The notes below the pieces were generated by a model. The model did not search any database. It worked only from the letters and a program-made list of their open reading frames with translations, and was not told the DNA's origin. A stretch of DNA of 64,000 bases from Thalassotalea piscium (GTDB lineage: Bacteria; Pseudomonadota; Gammaproteobacteria; Enterobacterales; Alteromonadaceae): assembly GCF_030295935.1 (NCBI RefSeq), contig NZ_AP027362.1, forward strand, positions 496,001 through 560,000. The letters run 5' to 3'. Positions within the stretch are counted from its first letter, which is position 1. The number at the start of each line of letters is the position of its first letter. The translations under genes were made by a program, and so were the position numbers. Shown one piece after another: positions 31,383 through 42,457 of the stretch.

Positions 31383-32279
31383 CTATTGGTTAAGTAGGTT
31401 AGCAGGTGAAAACTGATCTGTTAATACCTTGGTGCTTTCAGGCCAGTCTTGCTCATCTTTTGTTGAGGTAATGGCAGAGGTCATCTTAATAAGGTCAACA
31501 CCAAAAGGTTCAAGTCGGCTTGCTAACGCTTTGGCTCTGTTAGCGATTACTTTGCCATTAGGCAAGGGTTGATTTGAAGTTAAAATAACGCGATTGCTAT
31601 TTTTACCATTTCTTACATTAAAGAAGTCGCCAAATACTGATTTATACGTTGCCGACTCATGATCATATAGCTTGCTTACGGAAAAAGTATTTGATGTTAA
31701 AATACCTCCGCTAGTAAGCAAGTCCTTACATTCCTTTAGAAACTCTTGGGATAATAAGTGCTCTGGAATATAGTCGCCGTTAAAGGCATCAAGAATAATC
31801 CAGTCATATTGTTGGTTTTTTATTGCAGCGCGCTTTATATATATTCGCCCGTCAGCTACCTTGCTACTGATACGTTCATTTTCAATAAATCCAAAATACT
31901 GACGAGCAACTTTTAGCACCGCAGGGTCAATTTCAATATTTTCTATAATGGCGTTTGGATAAAGTTGGTGAATGCTGTTTGACATAGTGCCACCACCTAA
32001 ACCTATAATTAAGACGCGCTCTGGCGCTTTGTCGAGTACAAGTAGCCCAGAAAATAACAGCTTAGTGTAGTTAAATACTAGGCGTTGCGGATCGTTTTTG
32101 TATAAACAACTCTGGTGTGTTTCATTTGTTTGCTCATTAAACTTAAGGCAACGCACATTGTCTGAGTCTTCTACTAAAATATTACGATACATAGATCGTT
32201 CTTGATGAATAACTTCTGCAGCGGACAACAATGATAATGGGTAGATTAACGCAAATATTAAAACAGCGAACTTATTCAT
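31383..32279 (-). CDS. Spermidine-synthase-like enzyme domain protein
   Basis: 298 residues. It begins with a hydrophobic segment (FAVLIFALIYPLSLLSA), then a SpeE-like Rossmann domain: VLIIGLGGGTMSNSIHQLYP binding the adenosyl cofactor, IENIEIDPAVLKVARQYF, and YDWIILDAFNGDYIPEHLL. The DAF segment replaces the DSTDP-type motif of true spermidine synthases, so polyamine synthesis is doubtful. The start overlaps the end of the membrane-protein gene by 8 bases, and together they resemble the single-chain transmembrane/spermidine-synthase fusions known in many bacteria, here encoded as two chains. Confidence 0.8.
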   Translation of the reverse strand: MNKFAVLIFALIYPLSLLSAAEVIHQERSMYRNILVEDSDNVRCLKFNEQTNETHQSCLYKNDPQRLVFNYTKLLFSGLLVLDKAPERVLIIGLGGGTMSNSIHQLYPNAIIENIEIDPAVLKVARQYFGFIENERISSKVADGRIYIKRAAIKNQQYDWIILDAFNGDYIPEHLLSQEFLKECKDLLTSGGILTSNTFSVSKLYDHESATYKSVFGDFFNVRNGKNSNRVILTSNQPLPNGKVIANRAKALASRLEPFGVDLIKMTSAITSTKDEQDWPESTKVLTDQFSPANLLNQ

Positions 32280-32928
32280 GGAGTGCTTCCGGTAATGTGT
32301 GGCTAGGTATAATAAACAAACGATGATAAATAACAGCAGCTATGCCTAGTAACATTAGAATGGTGCTGAATGTATAAATAATATTATTCACTTCAAATAA
32401 TAAAACAAAGTAAAACGACGTAATAATTGTGCCAATAGCACTACCGAGCGTTGAGACAAAATAAAGTACCCCAGCAACTTGACCACTTTTTTCTTTGTCT
32501 GTAACTAATAATCTAACGGAATAAGGGGAGATCATCCCTAAAATTATTGTTGGTATAAAAAAGAGTGCCATTGAAGCAGCAAACGAGCCATAGCGGCTGT
32601 CTTCTACCTGTATGAATATAGCCTCCATTATCGGTGTAGACCATAAGGCAATTGGCAACACTGCAATACCAGCAATTAAAAAGATTAACCCGTAACGAGA
32701 TAGCGATGCTGCTTTAGTTGAGAGCTTTCCGCCAATTAGGTAGCCTAGCGATAAACTGAGCATAAATACGGTAATAATACTGCCCCAAATATGAACGCTG
32801 CTGCCAAAAAATGGCGCTAATATTCTACCCCCTAAAAGCTCTATACCCATGATACAAAAGCCACTACAGAAAGCGAGCAGATAAATGAAAAGGTTATGCC
32901 AATTAAATGATGTATTAGCGTGTTGCAA
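32272..32928 (-). CDS. Membrane partner of spermidine-synthase-like protein
   Basis: 218 residues with about six hydrophobic helices; the N-terminal GIELLGGRILAPFFGSSVHI and SLGYLIGGKLSTKA are typical of the membrane half of transmembrane spermidine-synthase-like proteins. It overlaps the following SpeE-like gene by 8 bases, implying translational coupling and a complex. Function unknown; a transport or lipid role is only a guess. Confidence 0.78.
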   Translation of the reverse strand: MQHANTSFNWHNLFIYLLAFCSGFCIMGIELLGGRILAPFFGSSVHIWGSIITVFMLSLSLGYLIGGKLSTKAASLSRYGLIFLIAGIAVLPIALWSTPIMEAIFIQVEDSRYGSFAASMALFFIPTIILGMISPYSVRLLVTDKEKSGQVAGVLYFVSTLGSAIGTIITSFYFVLLFEVNNIIYTFSTILMLLGIAAVIYHRLFIIPSHTLPEALHE

Positions 32929-33080
32929 TATTATTACTCATTAGTTAAAAACTCAGAGCCATATATTAACCTTATGTTTTGTCATTTTGCTAGGGAAAGA
33001 TGAAATGGTAGTTATGCTACTGTAGATAAAGAAGGGGATTTTCTTATTTGCATTAATGGTATTAGTCTGTAAGTGCGTAT

Positions 33081-33110
33081 AGCGATCGTTTAGGCAAATA
33101 AACGATCGCT
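33081..33110. terminator. 12-bp stem-loop downstream of uvrA
   Basis: AGCGATCGTTTA and TAAACGATCGCT form a perfect 12-bp stem with a 6-base loop, 10 bases beyond the uvrA stop on the minus strand. T-richness follows on the plus side (GTTTT) but not on the minus side, so it may protect the uvrA mRNA end rather than act as a classic terminator. Confidence 0.5.
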
Positions 33111-33119
33111 GTTTTAAGC

Positions 33120-35948
33120 TTATGGATTGAGTAGTGGCTTTAAAAACCTCGCGGTATGGGAAGCTTTATGCTCAGCTACTTGTTCTGGAGTACCCTCAGC
33201 AAGTATTTCACCACCACCTGAGCCACCTTCTGGGCCTAAATCTATTATCCAGTCAGCCGTTTTTATCACATCAAGATTGTGCTCAATAACGACAATGGTA
33301 TTGCCATGGTCGCGCAAACGATGAATTACGTTAAGTAATTGCTTAATATCATGAAAGTGTAGACCTGTGGTTGGTTCATCAAGAATATATAAGGTTTTAC
33401 CCGTATCACGTTTCGACAATTCTTTTGAAAGTTTAACGCGCTGTGCTTCACCACCTGAAAGTGTAGTGGCAGATTGGCCAAGTTTAATATAGCTTAAGCC
33501 AACATCCATTAAGGTTTGCAGTTTGCGTTTAACTGCGGGAATAGCACTAAAAAACGTTAAAGCATCTTCAATTGTCATATCCAACACTTCGTGAATATTT
33601 TTACCTTTGTAGCGTACTTCGAGTGTTTCTCGGTTATAACGTTTGCTATGACAGACATCACAAGGTACATAAACGTCGGGTAAAAAGTGCATTTCTACTT
33701 TTATTAGCCCATCACCTTGGCAAGCTTCACAACGACCGCCTTTCACATTAAAACTAAAGCGACCCGGTTTATATCCTCGAGAGCGAGCTTCTTGAGTGCC
33801 AGCAAAAATATCACGTATATTGGTAAATATACCAGTATAAGTGGCAGGGTTAGATCGAGGCGTACGACCGATAGGGCTTTGATCAATATCGATGACTTTA
33901 TCTAGTAACTCTAAACCTTCAATAGACTTGTGAGGCGCTGGTTCTTGCGTGGTTGCACCATTTAATTGAATATGAGCTAGTTTATATAATGTGTCATTAA
34001 TTAAAGTTGACTTACCCGAGCCTGAAACACCGGTTACACAGGTCATTAAGCCATTTGGAATAGTAAGATCTACATTCTTTAAGTTATTGCCCGTTGCGCC
34101 AAATAATTTAACAACATTCTTTTTGTCATAAGGGGTACGGGTAGCTGGTATTTCAATACGCTCTCTACCTGAAAGGTATTTTCCAGTAAGTGAGTGTTCA
34201 CATGTTAAAATGTCGTCGACATTTCCTTGTGCGATAATTTCACCGCCGTGAACTCCTGCGCCAGGGCCAATATCAATAACGTAGTCAGCGGCGCGAATAG
34301 CATCTTCGTCATGTTCAACCACAATAACTGTATTGCCTAAATCCCTTAAATGTATAAGTGTTTTAAGTAAACGCTCATTGTCGCGCTGATGAAGACCAAT
34401 TGAAGGTTCATCAAGTACGTACATAACACCTACCAAACCTGCGCCTATTTGACTAGCTAAACGAATGCGTTGCGCTTCACCGCCTGATAATGTGTCCGCA
34501 CCTCGAGATAGGTTTAAATAATTTAATCCTACATTAACTAAAAAACCTAAACGGTCGTTAATTTCTTTTAATATTTTTTCGGCAATTTGACCTTTTTGTC
34601 CTTTAAGGTCTAACCCTTGAAAAAAGGATAGCGCGTCTGCTATGGCAAGCTCTGCAATTTTATGCAACGGTGTTTCAGCAATAAATACATTTCGAGCTTC
34701 AACACGTAATCGAGAACCATCGCATGCGGGACAATGCTGGCTATTAAGGTATTTAGATAATTCATCACGTACGGCATTTGACTCTGTTTCGCGATAACGG
34801 CGATCCATATTATTTAAAATACCTTCAAATGGGTGTTTGCGAATAACAATGTCACCGCGATCATTCATGTATTTAAATTCAATTTCTTCAGTGCCGCTTC
34901 CGCGTAAAATAAGCGTTTGGTATTTTTCATCAAGTTTGTTAAATGGTTTATCAAGCGCGAATTTATAATGCTCGGCTAATGCTTGCAGCATTTGAAAATA
35001 ATAAAAGTTGCGTTTATCCCAGCCACGAATAGCGCCACCAGATAAACTTAATTCAGGATTAGCGATTACACGATTAGGATCAAAAAACTGCTGAATGCCC
35101 AAACCGTCACAGGTTTGGCATGCACCCGCAGGGTTGTTAAATGAAAATAATCGAGGCTCTAATTCTTGCATGCTATAGCCACATTGTGGACATGCAAAAT
35201 TAGCAGAGAATAAAAGCTCTTCGCGCTTGGGATCGTCCATAAAAGCAACTTTAGCAGTGCCGGCAGTTAGTCCTAATGCTGTTTCAAAAGACTCAGATAA
35301 GCGAAGTTGTATGTCATCACGTACTTTTAGGCGATCAACGACCACTTCAATGGTGTGTTTTTTCTGAAGCTCTAAAGTTGGTGGATCAGACAAGTCGCAA
35401 ACTTCACCGTCAATACGTGCTCTGATATAACCTTGAGCGGCTAAATTGTCGAGTAACTTGACATGCTCCCCTTTACGATTTTGTAATACCGGCGCTAACA
35501 CCATCACTTTAGTGCCTTCTTCGAGCGCTAATACTTTATCAACCATTTGCGATATAGTTTGTGCTGCTAGTGGAGATTGATGCGTTGGGCAGCGAGGCTC
35601 ACCAACACGCGCATACAGCAAGCGAAGGTAGTCGTATATTTCGGTAATAGTGCCAACGGTAGATCTTGGGTTATGAGAAGTTGACTTTTGCTCAATTGAA
35701 ATCGCTGGCGATAATCCTTCTATATGATCAACATCAGGTTTTTCCATTAAGGATAAAAATTGACGGGCATAGGCAGAGAGTGACTCTACGTAGCGACGCT
35801 GACCTTCAGCATATAGTGTATCAAAGGCAAGCGAAGATTTACCTGAACCGGAAAGGCCTGTGATCACAATTAATTTGTCGCGAGGAATATCTAAATTGAT
35901 ATTTTTTAGGTTATGTGTGCGTGCGCCTCTAACTTCTATCTTTCTCAT
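33120..35948 (-). CDS. uvrA: UvrABC excision nuclease subunit A
   Basis: 942 residues, standard. Two ABC ATPase modules: first P-loop GLSGSGKSS near residue 31 and second GVSGSGKST near residue 645, with [12 protein letters not shown] and [12 protein letters not shown] signatures. Zinc modules are visible as CPQCGY...CQTCDGLG and CEACQGDG...CDVCHSKRY. UvrA2 recognises bulky DNA damage and hands it to UvrB. Divergent from yajR. I see no CTG-N10-CAG LexA site in the short shared spacer. Confidence 0.97.
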   Translation of the reverse strand: MRKIEVRGARTHNLKNINLDIPRDKLIVITGLSGSGKSSLAFDTLYAEGQRRYVESLSAYARQFLSLMEKPDVDHIEGLSPAISIEQKSTSHNPRSTVGTITEIYDYLRLLYARVGEPRCPTHQSPLAAQTISQMVDKVLALEEGTKVMVLAPVLQNRKGEHVKLLDNLAAQGYIRARIDGEVCDLSDPPTLELQKKHTIEVVVDRLKVRDDIQLRLSESFETALGLTAGTAKVAFMDDPKREELLFSANFACPQCGYSMQELEPRLFSFNNPAGACQTCDGLGIQQFFDPNRVIANPELSLSGGAIRGWDKRNFYYFQMLQALAEHYKFALDKPFNKLDEKYQTLILRGSGTEEIEFKYMNDRGDIVIRKHPFEGILNNMDRRYRETESNAVRDELSKYLNSQHCPACDGSRLRVEARNVFIAETPLHKIAELAIADALSFFQGLDLKGQKGQIAEKILKEINDRLGFLVNVGLNYLNLSRGADTLSGGEAQRIRLASQIGAGLVGVMYVLDEPSIGLHQRDNERLLKTLIHLRDLGNTVIVVEHDEDAIRAADYVIDIGPGAGVHGGEIIAQGNVDDILTCEHSLTGKYLSGRERIEIPATRTPYDKKNVVKLFGATGNNLKNVDLTIPNGLMTCVTGVSGSGKSTLINDTLYKLAHIQLNGATTQEPAPHKSIEGLELLDKVIDIDQSPIGRTPRSNPATYTGIFTNIRDIFAGTQEARSRGYKPGRFSFNVKGGRCEACQGDGLIKVEMHFLPDVYVPCDVCHSKRYNRETLEVRYKGKNIHEVLDMTIEDALTFFSAIPAVKRKLQTLMDVGLSYIKLGQSATTLSGGEAQRVKLSKELSKRDTGKTLYILDEPTTGLHFHDIKQLLNVIHRLRDHGNTIVVIEHNLDVIKTADWIIDLGPEGGSGGGEILAEGTPEQVAEHKASHTARFLKPLLNP

Positions 35949-36080
35949 ATTTTATCCACAGTAAATTGCAGCCGCATATTATCGCATAAAAACTGTTCTT
36001 CGAATATATGATTTTGTTCATTGAATTGCCGTGGTAAACTTACGCGAAAATTTCCCTTGTTAAATTTGAAAGTAAGTAGC

Positions 36081-37445
36081 ATGAGCGCATCTGGTTTAAA
36101 TAGTATTGAAAAAAAAGCGGCTTTCTCTCTAGCAGCAGTCTTTGGTCTGCGTATGCTAGGGCTTTTTATGATTTTGCCTGTATTTGCTATTTACGGACAA
36201 GAGTTAATTGGTTACAGCCCAATTTGGATTGGCTTAGCAATAGGTGCTTATGGTTTAACCCAAGCATTACTCCAAATACCAATGGGGATTTTGTCAGACA
36301 AATTTGGTCGTAAGCCCATTATTTTAATTGGGCTTCTTGTATTTTTATTAGGTAGTGTTGTTGCTGCGTTGTCTGACACTATTTATGGTGTTGTGTTTGG
36401 CCGAGCTTTACAAGGCATGGGAGCAATAGCAAGTGCGGTATTAGCACTGGCGGCAGATCTAAGTAGGGAAGAGCAACGACCAAAAGTTATGGCTACCATT
36501 GGTATGTTCATTGGGTTGTCGTTTACTTTTGCTATGGTGCTTGGTCCGATTGTTGCTGAATCTTTTGGTTTAAGTGGCTTATTTTGGTTTACCGCAGCAC
36601 TTACCCTTGGTGCGATGTTTATGATCCAATACATGGTGCCTTATTCGGTTAATAAAGCGCCACGTGGTGATAGTGTTGCTTTGCCTAAACAAATTACTTC
36701 ATTAGCAAAAGACCCACAACTGCTTCGTTTGAACATTGGCGTATTTACTTTACATATGGCGTTAACGGCGTGTTTCGTTACCCTACCTAAGCAATTTGTA
36801 AATGCAGGCTTAGCGTTAGATCAACATTGGCAACTTTACCTGCCTACATTGTTAGGTTCTTTTTTTCTTATGGTGCCATTTATGATAATGGCCATTAAAA
36901 AGCAAAAAGAAATACAAATGTTTTCGGCATCAATTTTATTATTAGCCTTTTCGTTAGCATTAATGTGGTATCTTCCTTCTACTATTATTAATTTAGTGGT
37001 GGTGGTTGTCATGTTTTTTACTGCATTTAATTATTTAGAAGCCACTATGCCTTCGATACTTTCACGGTTAGCGCCTGCTGGCGTTAAAGGTAGTGTGATG
37101 GGGATTTATTCAAGCAGCCAATTTTTTGGAGCTTTTTGCGGTGGACTTTTTGGTGGTGTAATTGCAAGTGCTTTTAACGAACAAGCTATTTTCTTAGTGA
37201 TGTCGGCTATTTGTTTAGTGTGGTTTTTTATTGCCTTTGGTTTAAAGCCGCTAAAAAAATCGAAAAATTATAGCTTCACTACTTCAATTCGTAGCGAAGA
37301 ACAAGCAGAACAGGTTGCTGAACAATTGATTAATATGCCGGGCGTTATAGAGGCTATTTTAGTTCATAATGAATCAGTTGCTTATTTAAAGGTAGATGAC
37401 ACATTAGTAGATTTAATTAAAGTTAAAAATCTACTCAGACCATAA
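36081..37445 (+). CDS. yajR: MFS transporter, YajR-like
   Basis: 454 residues from the ATG at 36081, the same length as E. coli YajR; the open frame upstream looks like spacer. Twelve hydrophobic segments are visible, with the MFS motif A LSDKFGRKPIILIGLL between helices 2 and 3. The C-terminal 65 residues (FTTSIRSEEQAEQVAEQL ... VAYLKVDDTLVD) form the ferredoxin-like YAM domain specific to this branch. Substrate not established. Gene order uvrA / MFS transporter / ssb is frequent in Alteromonadales; here ssb is 7.4 kb further on. Confidence 0.87.
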   Translation: MSASGLNSIEKKAAFSLAAVFGLRMLGLFMILPVFAIYGQELIGYSPIWIGLAIGAYGLTQALLQIPMGILSDKFGRKPIILIGLLVFLLGSVVAALSDTIYGVVFGRALQGMGAIASAVLALAADLSREEQRPKVMATIGMFIGLSFTFAMVLGPIVAESFGLSGLFWFTAALTLGAMFMIQYMVPYSVNKAPRGDSVALPKQITSLAKDPQLLRLNIGVFTLHMALTACFVTLPKQFVNAGLALDQHWQLYLPTLLGSFFLMVPFMIMAIKKQKEIQMFSASILLLAFSLALMWYLPSTIINLVVVVVMFFTAFNYLEATMPSILSRLAPAGVKGSVMGIYSSSQFFGAFCGGLFGGVIASAFNEQAIFLVMSAICLVWFFIAFGLKPLKKSKNYSFTTSIRSEEQAEQVAEQLINMPGVIEAILVHNESVAYLKVDDTLVDLIKVKNLLRP

Positions 37446-37560
37446 AAGTTCAAGTTAGTATAACTTTTTAATGAAAAAGCAGATACATCAATAAAAGTAG
37501 TTTACTTAATATTTTTTATGCCTAAACTAAACTTATGGCTCAATTTATTAGTAGTGTTTA

Positions 37561-38643
37561 ATGTATCCATTTTCTACCATTAAAAATCTTGAAAATAAAA
37601 TTACCGATTTAGAACAGCGATTGACTAACCAGGAAGAAATTAACGCTGCGCTCGAGCAAAATAATCAAACATTATCACTTGAGCTTGAAAATATAGCGCT
37701 AACTAACGTTGATGATCATCAACAAAAGTTATTAAAATGTGCGGTTCTTGGCTTATCTCAAATAAATGGTATACGTGAAACCGTTTATCATTCATTTAAT
37801 AAAATAGAAGAAGAAAGTCAGTCTATTGATAATATCAATGAACTATTTGATCATTCTTCAGCTTCGCTAACCGCTATTGTTGAAGGTATGCAAGTGCTTT
37901 CAAAAAATATGGGCGGTATGACTGAAAATATATCAGGCTTGTCAAAAATGGCTGATAGCATCAATACCTTCGTAGCAACTATTTCTAGTATTTCAAATCA
38001 AACTAACTTACTCGCATTGAATGCTGCTATTGAAGCTGCAAGGGCTGGTGAAGCTGGACGAGGTTTTAGTGTGGTTGCTGATGAGGTTCGTTCATTAGCC
38101 AATAATACCAACGACTCAGCTAACGAAGTCTCTGATCTAGTGAAAGAGATAATTAACACCACTGGTCATACGGTTGACTCTGTTACTCATATTCAACAAA
38201 CCAATGATGAGCTTTCAGGTGGGGTTGATAATCTTCAAGGCGATTACCAGTCAATTGTAGTGTGTTGTAATTCAATGAAAAACACTATTTCTGATGCGGC
38301 TAAACAAACCTTTATTCAAACAGTAAAGTTAGATCATGTGGTATGGAAAGGTGATATTTACTCAGTGATACTGGGTGATTCCAACAAAGAAGTTGAAGAC
38401 TTTGCTGATCATCGTTCATGTAGGTTAGGGCAATGGTATCAAACGACCGGTGCCGAACTTTATGGTAACAATAGTGCATTTAAACAAATAGATGAACCTC
38501 ATGCCTCAGTACATCGCAATGGTGTTGAAGCTTTGGCCCTTTATTTGTCAGGTGAAACTGAGCAGGCCATTCACCATTTAGAAAAAATGGAGCATGACAG
38601 TGAAAAGTTAATGGGGATACTTGATCGTTTATCACTTGTTTAA
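37561..38643 (+). CDS. Soluble chemoreceptor with zinc-binding CZB domain
   Basis: 360 residues with no membrane segment. Residues 5-55 are coiled coil ([20 protein letters not shown]), residues about 90-245 carry the methyl-accepting signalling tip with [20 protein letters not shown] and [15 protein letters not shown], and the last 110 residues are a CZB domain with [21 protein letters not shown] and [10 protein letters not shown] supplying the His3Cys zinc set. This is the TlpD-like cytoplasmic layout, sensing zinc or oxidants such as HOCl in studied members. No chemotaxis genes are nearby. Confidence 0.88.
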   Translation: MYPFSTIKNLENKITDLEQRLTNQEEINAALEQNNQTLSLELENIALTNVDDHQQKLLKCAVLGLSQINGIRETVYHSFNKIEEESQSIDNINELFDHSSASLTAIVEGMQVLSKNMGGMTENISGLSKMADSINTFVATISSISNQTNLLALNAAIEAARAGEAGRGFSVVADEVRSLANNTNDSANEVSDLVKEIINTTGHTVDSVTHIQQTNDELSGGVDNLQGDYQSIVVCCNSMKNTISDAAKQTFIQTVKLDHVVWKGDIYSVILGDSNKEVEDFADHRSCRLGQWYQTTGAELYGNNSAFKQIDEPHASVHRNGVEALALYLSGETEQAIHHLEKMEHDSEKLMGILDRLSLV

Positions 38644-38690
38644 TTGATATTGTTAGTTGAGCTATTGATTTATCAACCCTTTGGCCTTGG

Positions 38691-39330
38691 TTATTGAATC
38701 GCGGTTATTTCTTTAATGAGCTGATCTTTTGCGATAAGTAGGTGAACTTCATCGCCTACTTGTTTGTTAATTAATGATTTACCTAAAGGTGATTGAGGCG
38801 TTATAAAAGTAATTGTTTCCTGCTTAATTGTCTTACGAAATCCCGCACCTACAGGGGTAATGAAGAACCATTTATTAACCTCATGATCAAGTTGGACCAA
38901 TGCGCCAAGACTAATAGGGGGATCGTAAGTGCAAGGTGGCAATGTCAGCTCTGTTAATACCAATCTCACTAATTATGTGATCATTTCTACTGGTTAAAAC
39001 AATCAACTACTGCGTTATTTATTTTATAATTAGAACAACTAGTTATGAAAATAAATGCCTTGTATTTGACTGTTTTCACTGCGTATAAAATAGATCACTT
39101 ACTTAATGAAACTGGTATAACTGCCTTATCTCTAGTGCTATAAGTTGAGCACGCTTGGCTTGGCCTTCAGCTAAATACCCTGCTTCTATTGCTAGCGTAT
39201 CATATTGCGTTTCTGCAACTGACTGCTCGTCAATTGATGCTGCTCTGGCGCTATTAGCGGCGTTTACTAATGCTGAAAGCTCATTTTTTAAATAGGTGAT
39301 TAGGTCTTCTAGCAAAAGTTTCTTATTCAA
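38691..39330 (-). pseudogene. GreA/GreB-like elongation factor gene split by a 160-bp element
   Basis: Codons 1-71 (39330-39118, TTG start, MNKKLLLEDLITYLKNELSA) encode a GreA/GreB-type N-terminal coiled coil ending in EIRQL. Codons 72-158 (38954-38691) encode the C-terminal FKBP-like domain with ITFITPQSPLGKSLINKQVG. Between them lies the element at 38958-39117 flanked by duplicated TAA. Removing the element and one TAA joins ...IRQL to TELTLPP... in frame, giving 158 residues, the length of GreA. As it stands, two short products are possible: 75 residues ending in element-derived YQFH, and 92 residues whose GTG start lies inside the element. E. coli-type greA itself is not in the window. 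Confidence 0.88.
38958..39117 (-). mobile_element. 160-bp miniature inverted-repeat element, copy A
   Basis: Full-length copy, opposite orientation to copies C, E and F. Ends TACCAATCTCACTAATTATG and (reverse) TACCAGTTTCATTAAGTAAG are imperfect inverted repeats of about 25 bp. A TAA duplication flanks it at 38955-38957 and 39118-39120. It interrupts the greA/greB-like gene. It has no coding capacity, so any movement must rely on a transposase encoded elsewhere. Confidence 0.93.
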
Positions 39331-39472
39331 AATCTTTAAGTTTCAGTAATGTCATTAATTTTTAAATTTTATCATAGCGTTACTGTAATAAATAAAATTA
39401 ATTTCTCACCCTATCTGACAGGTGTCTAAATTAAAGCTTGTCAAATGCTCAATGAACTACTATTTTATAGTT

Positions 39473-39489
39473 ATCTGGTTAGACCTTTT
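39473..39489 (+). promoter_or_regulatory. Possible FadR operator before fadH
   Basis: ATCTGGTTAGACCTTTT agrees with the enterobacterial FadR consensus (AACTGGTCNGACCTGTT) at 13 of the 16 fixed positions as I align it. It lies 18 bases before the fadH ATG, just after a TATAG-rich segment that could be a -10. A site here would link fadH to fatty-acid supply. Single-site visual match only. Confidence 0.35.
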
Positions 39490-39498
39490 AAATAATAA

Positions 39499-41526
<2,028 letters not shown>

Positions 41527-41530
41527 ATAT

Positions 41531-41676
41531 TACCAACTATGTGACCATTTCTACTGGCTAAAACAATCAACTACAGCGTTATTTATTTAATAATTGTCCT
41601 GACATGAAAATAAATGTCTTGTATTTGACTGCTTTGCTTGCGTATAAAGTAGATCACTTAATTAATGTAACAGGTA
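41531..41676 (-). mobile_element. Decayed copy B of the 160-bp element
   Basis: About 146 bases that follow copy A from ATGTGACCATTTCTACTGG to AATGTAACAGGTA with many substitutions and a deletion of about ten bases in one terminal repeat. No flanking duplication can be seen. It lies between fadH and the MAPEG gene, 4 bases past the fadH stop. Confidence 0.85.
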
Positions 41677-41743
41677 TTATGCGCTAGGCCCTAGAAACTG
41701 TTTATGTTAGTCTTCGCTCATTGTTAATTACTAAGGTTTATTT

Positions 41744-42145
41744 ATGTTATATCCAATGGCAGCTATGGTGCTGCTGCTTGTACTTGTTGGTTTAGTTGCG
41801 GTGAAAGCACGTTTTGGTAGTGTAAAGAGAGGTGAGGTTAGTGCAAAGTACTTCCGGTTAATGGAAGGAAAAAGTGTGCCAGATGTTATTACTAAATCTA
41901 CCCGCAGCTTTAATAATCAGTTCGAACTGCCTGTATTGTTTTACGTGGTATGCACGCTTTATATCAGCTTAGGTATTAATAGTGACATTGGTGTTGCCTT
42001 TGCGTGGGCCTTTGTTGTTTCTCGTTATATTCATGCTTACATTCACTTAAGTTACAATTATGTTATTCATAGAATGTTATCTTTTTGGGCTGGCTTTATC
42101 TGTGTGTTAGTTTTATGGATAAATTTACTCATTCAGCAAAGCTAA
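41744..42145 (+). CDS. MAPEG-family membrane protein
   Basis: 133 residues with four hydrophobic helices: MLYPMAAMVLLLVLVGLVAV, then NQFELPVLFYVVCTLYISLG (the conserved N-x-x-E-P segment of MAPEG proteins), FAWAFVVSRYIHAYIHL and the last about 115-130. MAPEG proteins are glutathione- or lipid-related membrane enzymes; the bacterial branch is mostly uncharacterised. Its TAA stop is also the target duplication of copy C of the 160-bp element. Confidence 0.87.
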   Translation: MLYPMAAMVLLLVLVGLVAVKARFGSVKRGEVSAKYFRLMEGKSVPDVITKSTRSFNNQFELPVLFYVVCTLYISLGINSDIGVAFAWAFVVSRYIHAYIHLSYNYVIHRMLSFWAGFICVLVLWINLLIQQS

Positions 42146-42355
42146 TACCAGTTTTATTAATTAAGTGATTTGTTTTATATGTAGTGAAAACAGCCAAATA
42201 CAAGGCGTTTATTTTCATAACTAGTTGTTCAGGGCAATTATGCTCCTACATTGCCCACATAAGCTACATCCTTGTAGCGATATTTATAAAATAAATAACG
42301 CAGTAGTTGATTGTTTTAGCCAGTAGAAATGATCACATAGTCAGTGAGATTGGTA
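42146..42355 (+). mobile_element. 160-bp element copy C, with an internal 50-bp expansion
   Basis: Ends TACCAGTTTTATTAATTAAG and TCAGTGAGATTGGTA match copies E and F. TAA flanks it at 42143-42145 (the MAPEG stop codon) and 42356-42358. In the middle, five bases of the standard element are replaced by about 55 that form two hairpins, GGGCAAT/ATTGCCC and GCTACA/TGTAGC. Confidence 0.92.
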
Positions 42356-42375
42356 TAATATACTGGTTCTAATTT

Positions 42376-42405
42376 AAAACGCACAAGTATTTACTTGTGC
42401 GTTTT
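42376..42405. terminator. Bidirectional terminator between MAPEG and amidohydrolase genes
   Basis: ACGCACAAGTA and TACTTGTGCGT form an 11-bp stem with a minimal loop, flanked by AAAA on one side and TTTT on the other. It serves the converging amidohydrolase gene and, beyond element C, the MAPEG gene. Confidence 0.82.
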
Positions 42406-42412
42406 GTTTACT

Positions 42413-42446
42413 AACCTGAACTCGGTTAATCAATGAAACTGGTATA
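42413..42446. repeat. Fragments of two repeat families
   Basis: TAACCTGAACTCGG matches the end of the element at 57822-57913, and directly after it AATCAATGAAACTGGTATAA matches the end of the 160-bp element. Neither has a visible partner end nearby, so they look like remnants, close to the 3' end of the amidohydrolase gene. Confidence 0.5.
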
Positions 42447-42457
42447 AATGGAAGCTG

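Noticed and set aside
35949-36080. LexA box in the uvrA/yajR spacer
   Set aside because: No CTG-N10-CAG arrangement was found by eye, although uvrA is SOS-controlled in E. coli.
38691-38969. The 92-residue GreA-like ORF as an intact short gene
   Set aside because: Its first five codons come from the 160-bp element, and the missing N-terminal half lies on the other side of that element; it is reported as part of a pseudogene.
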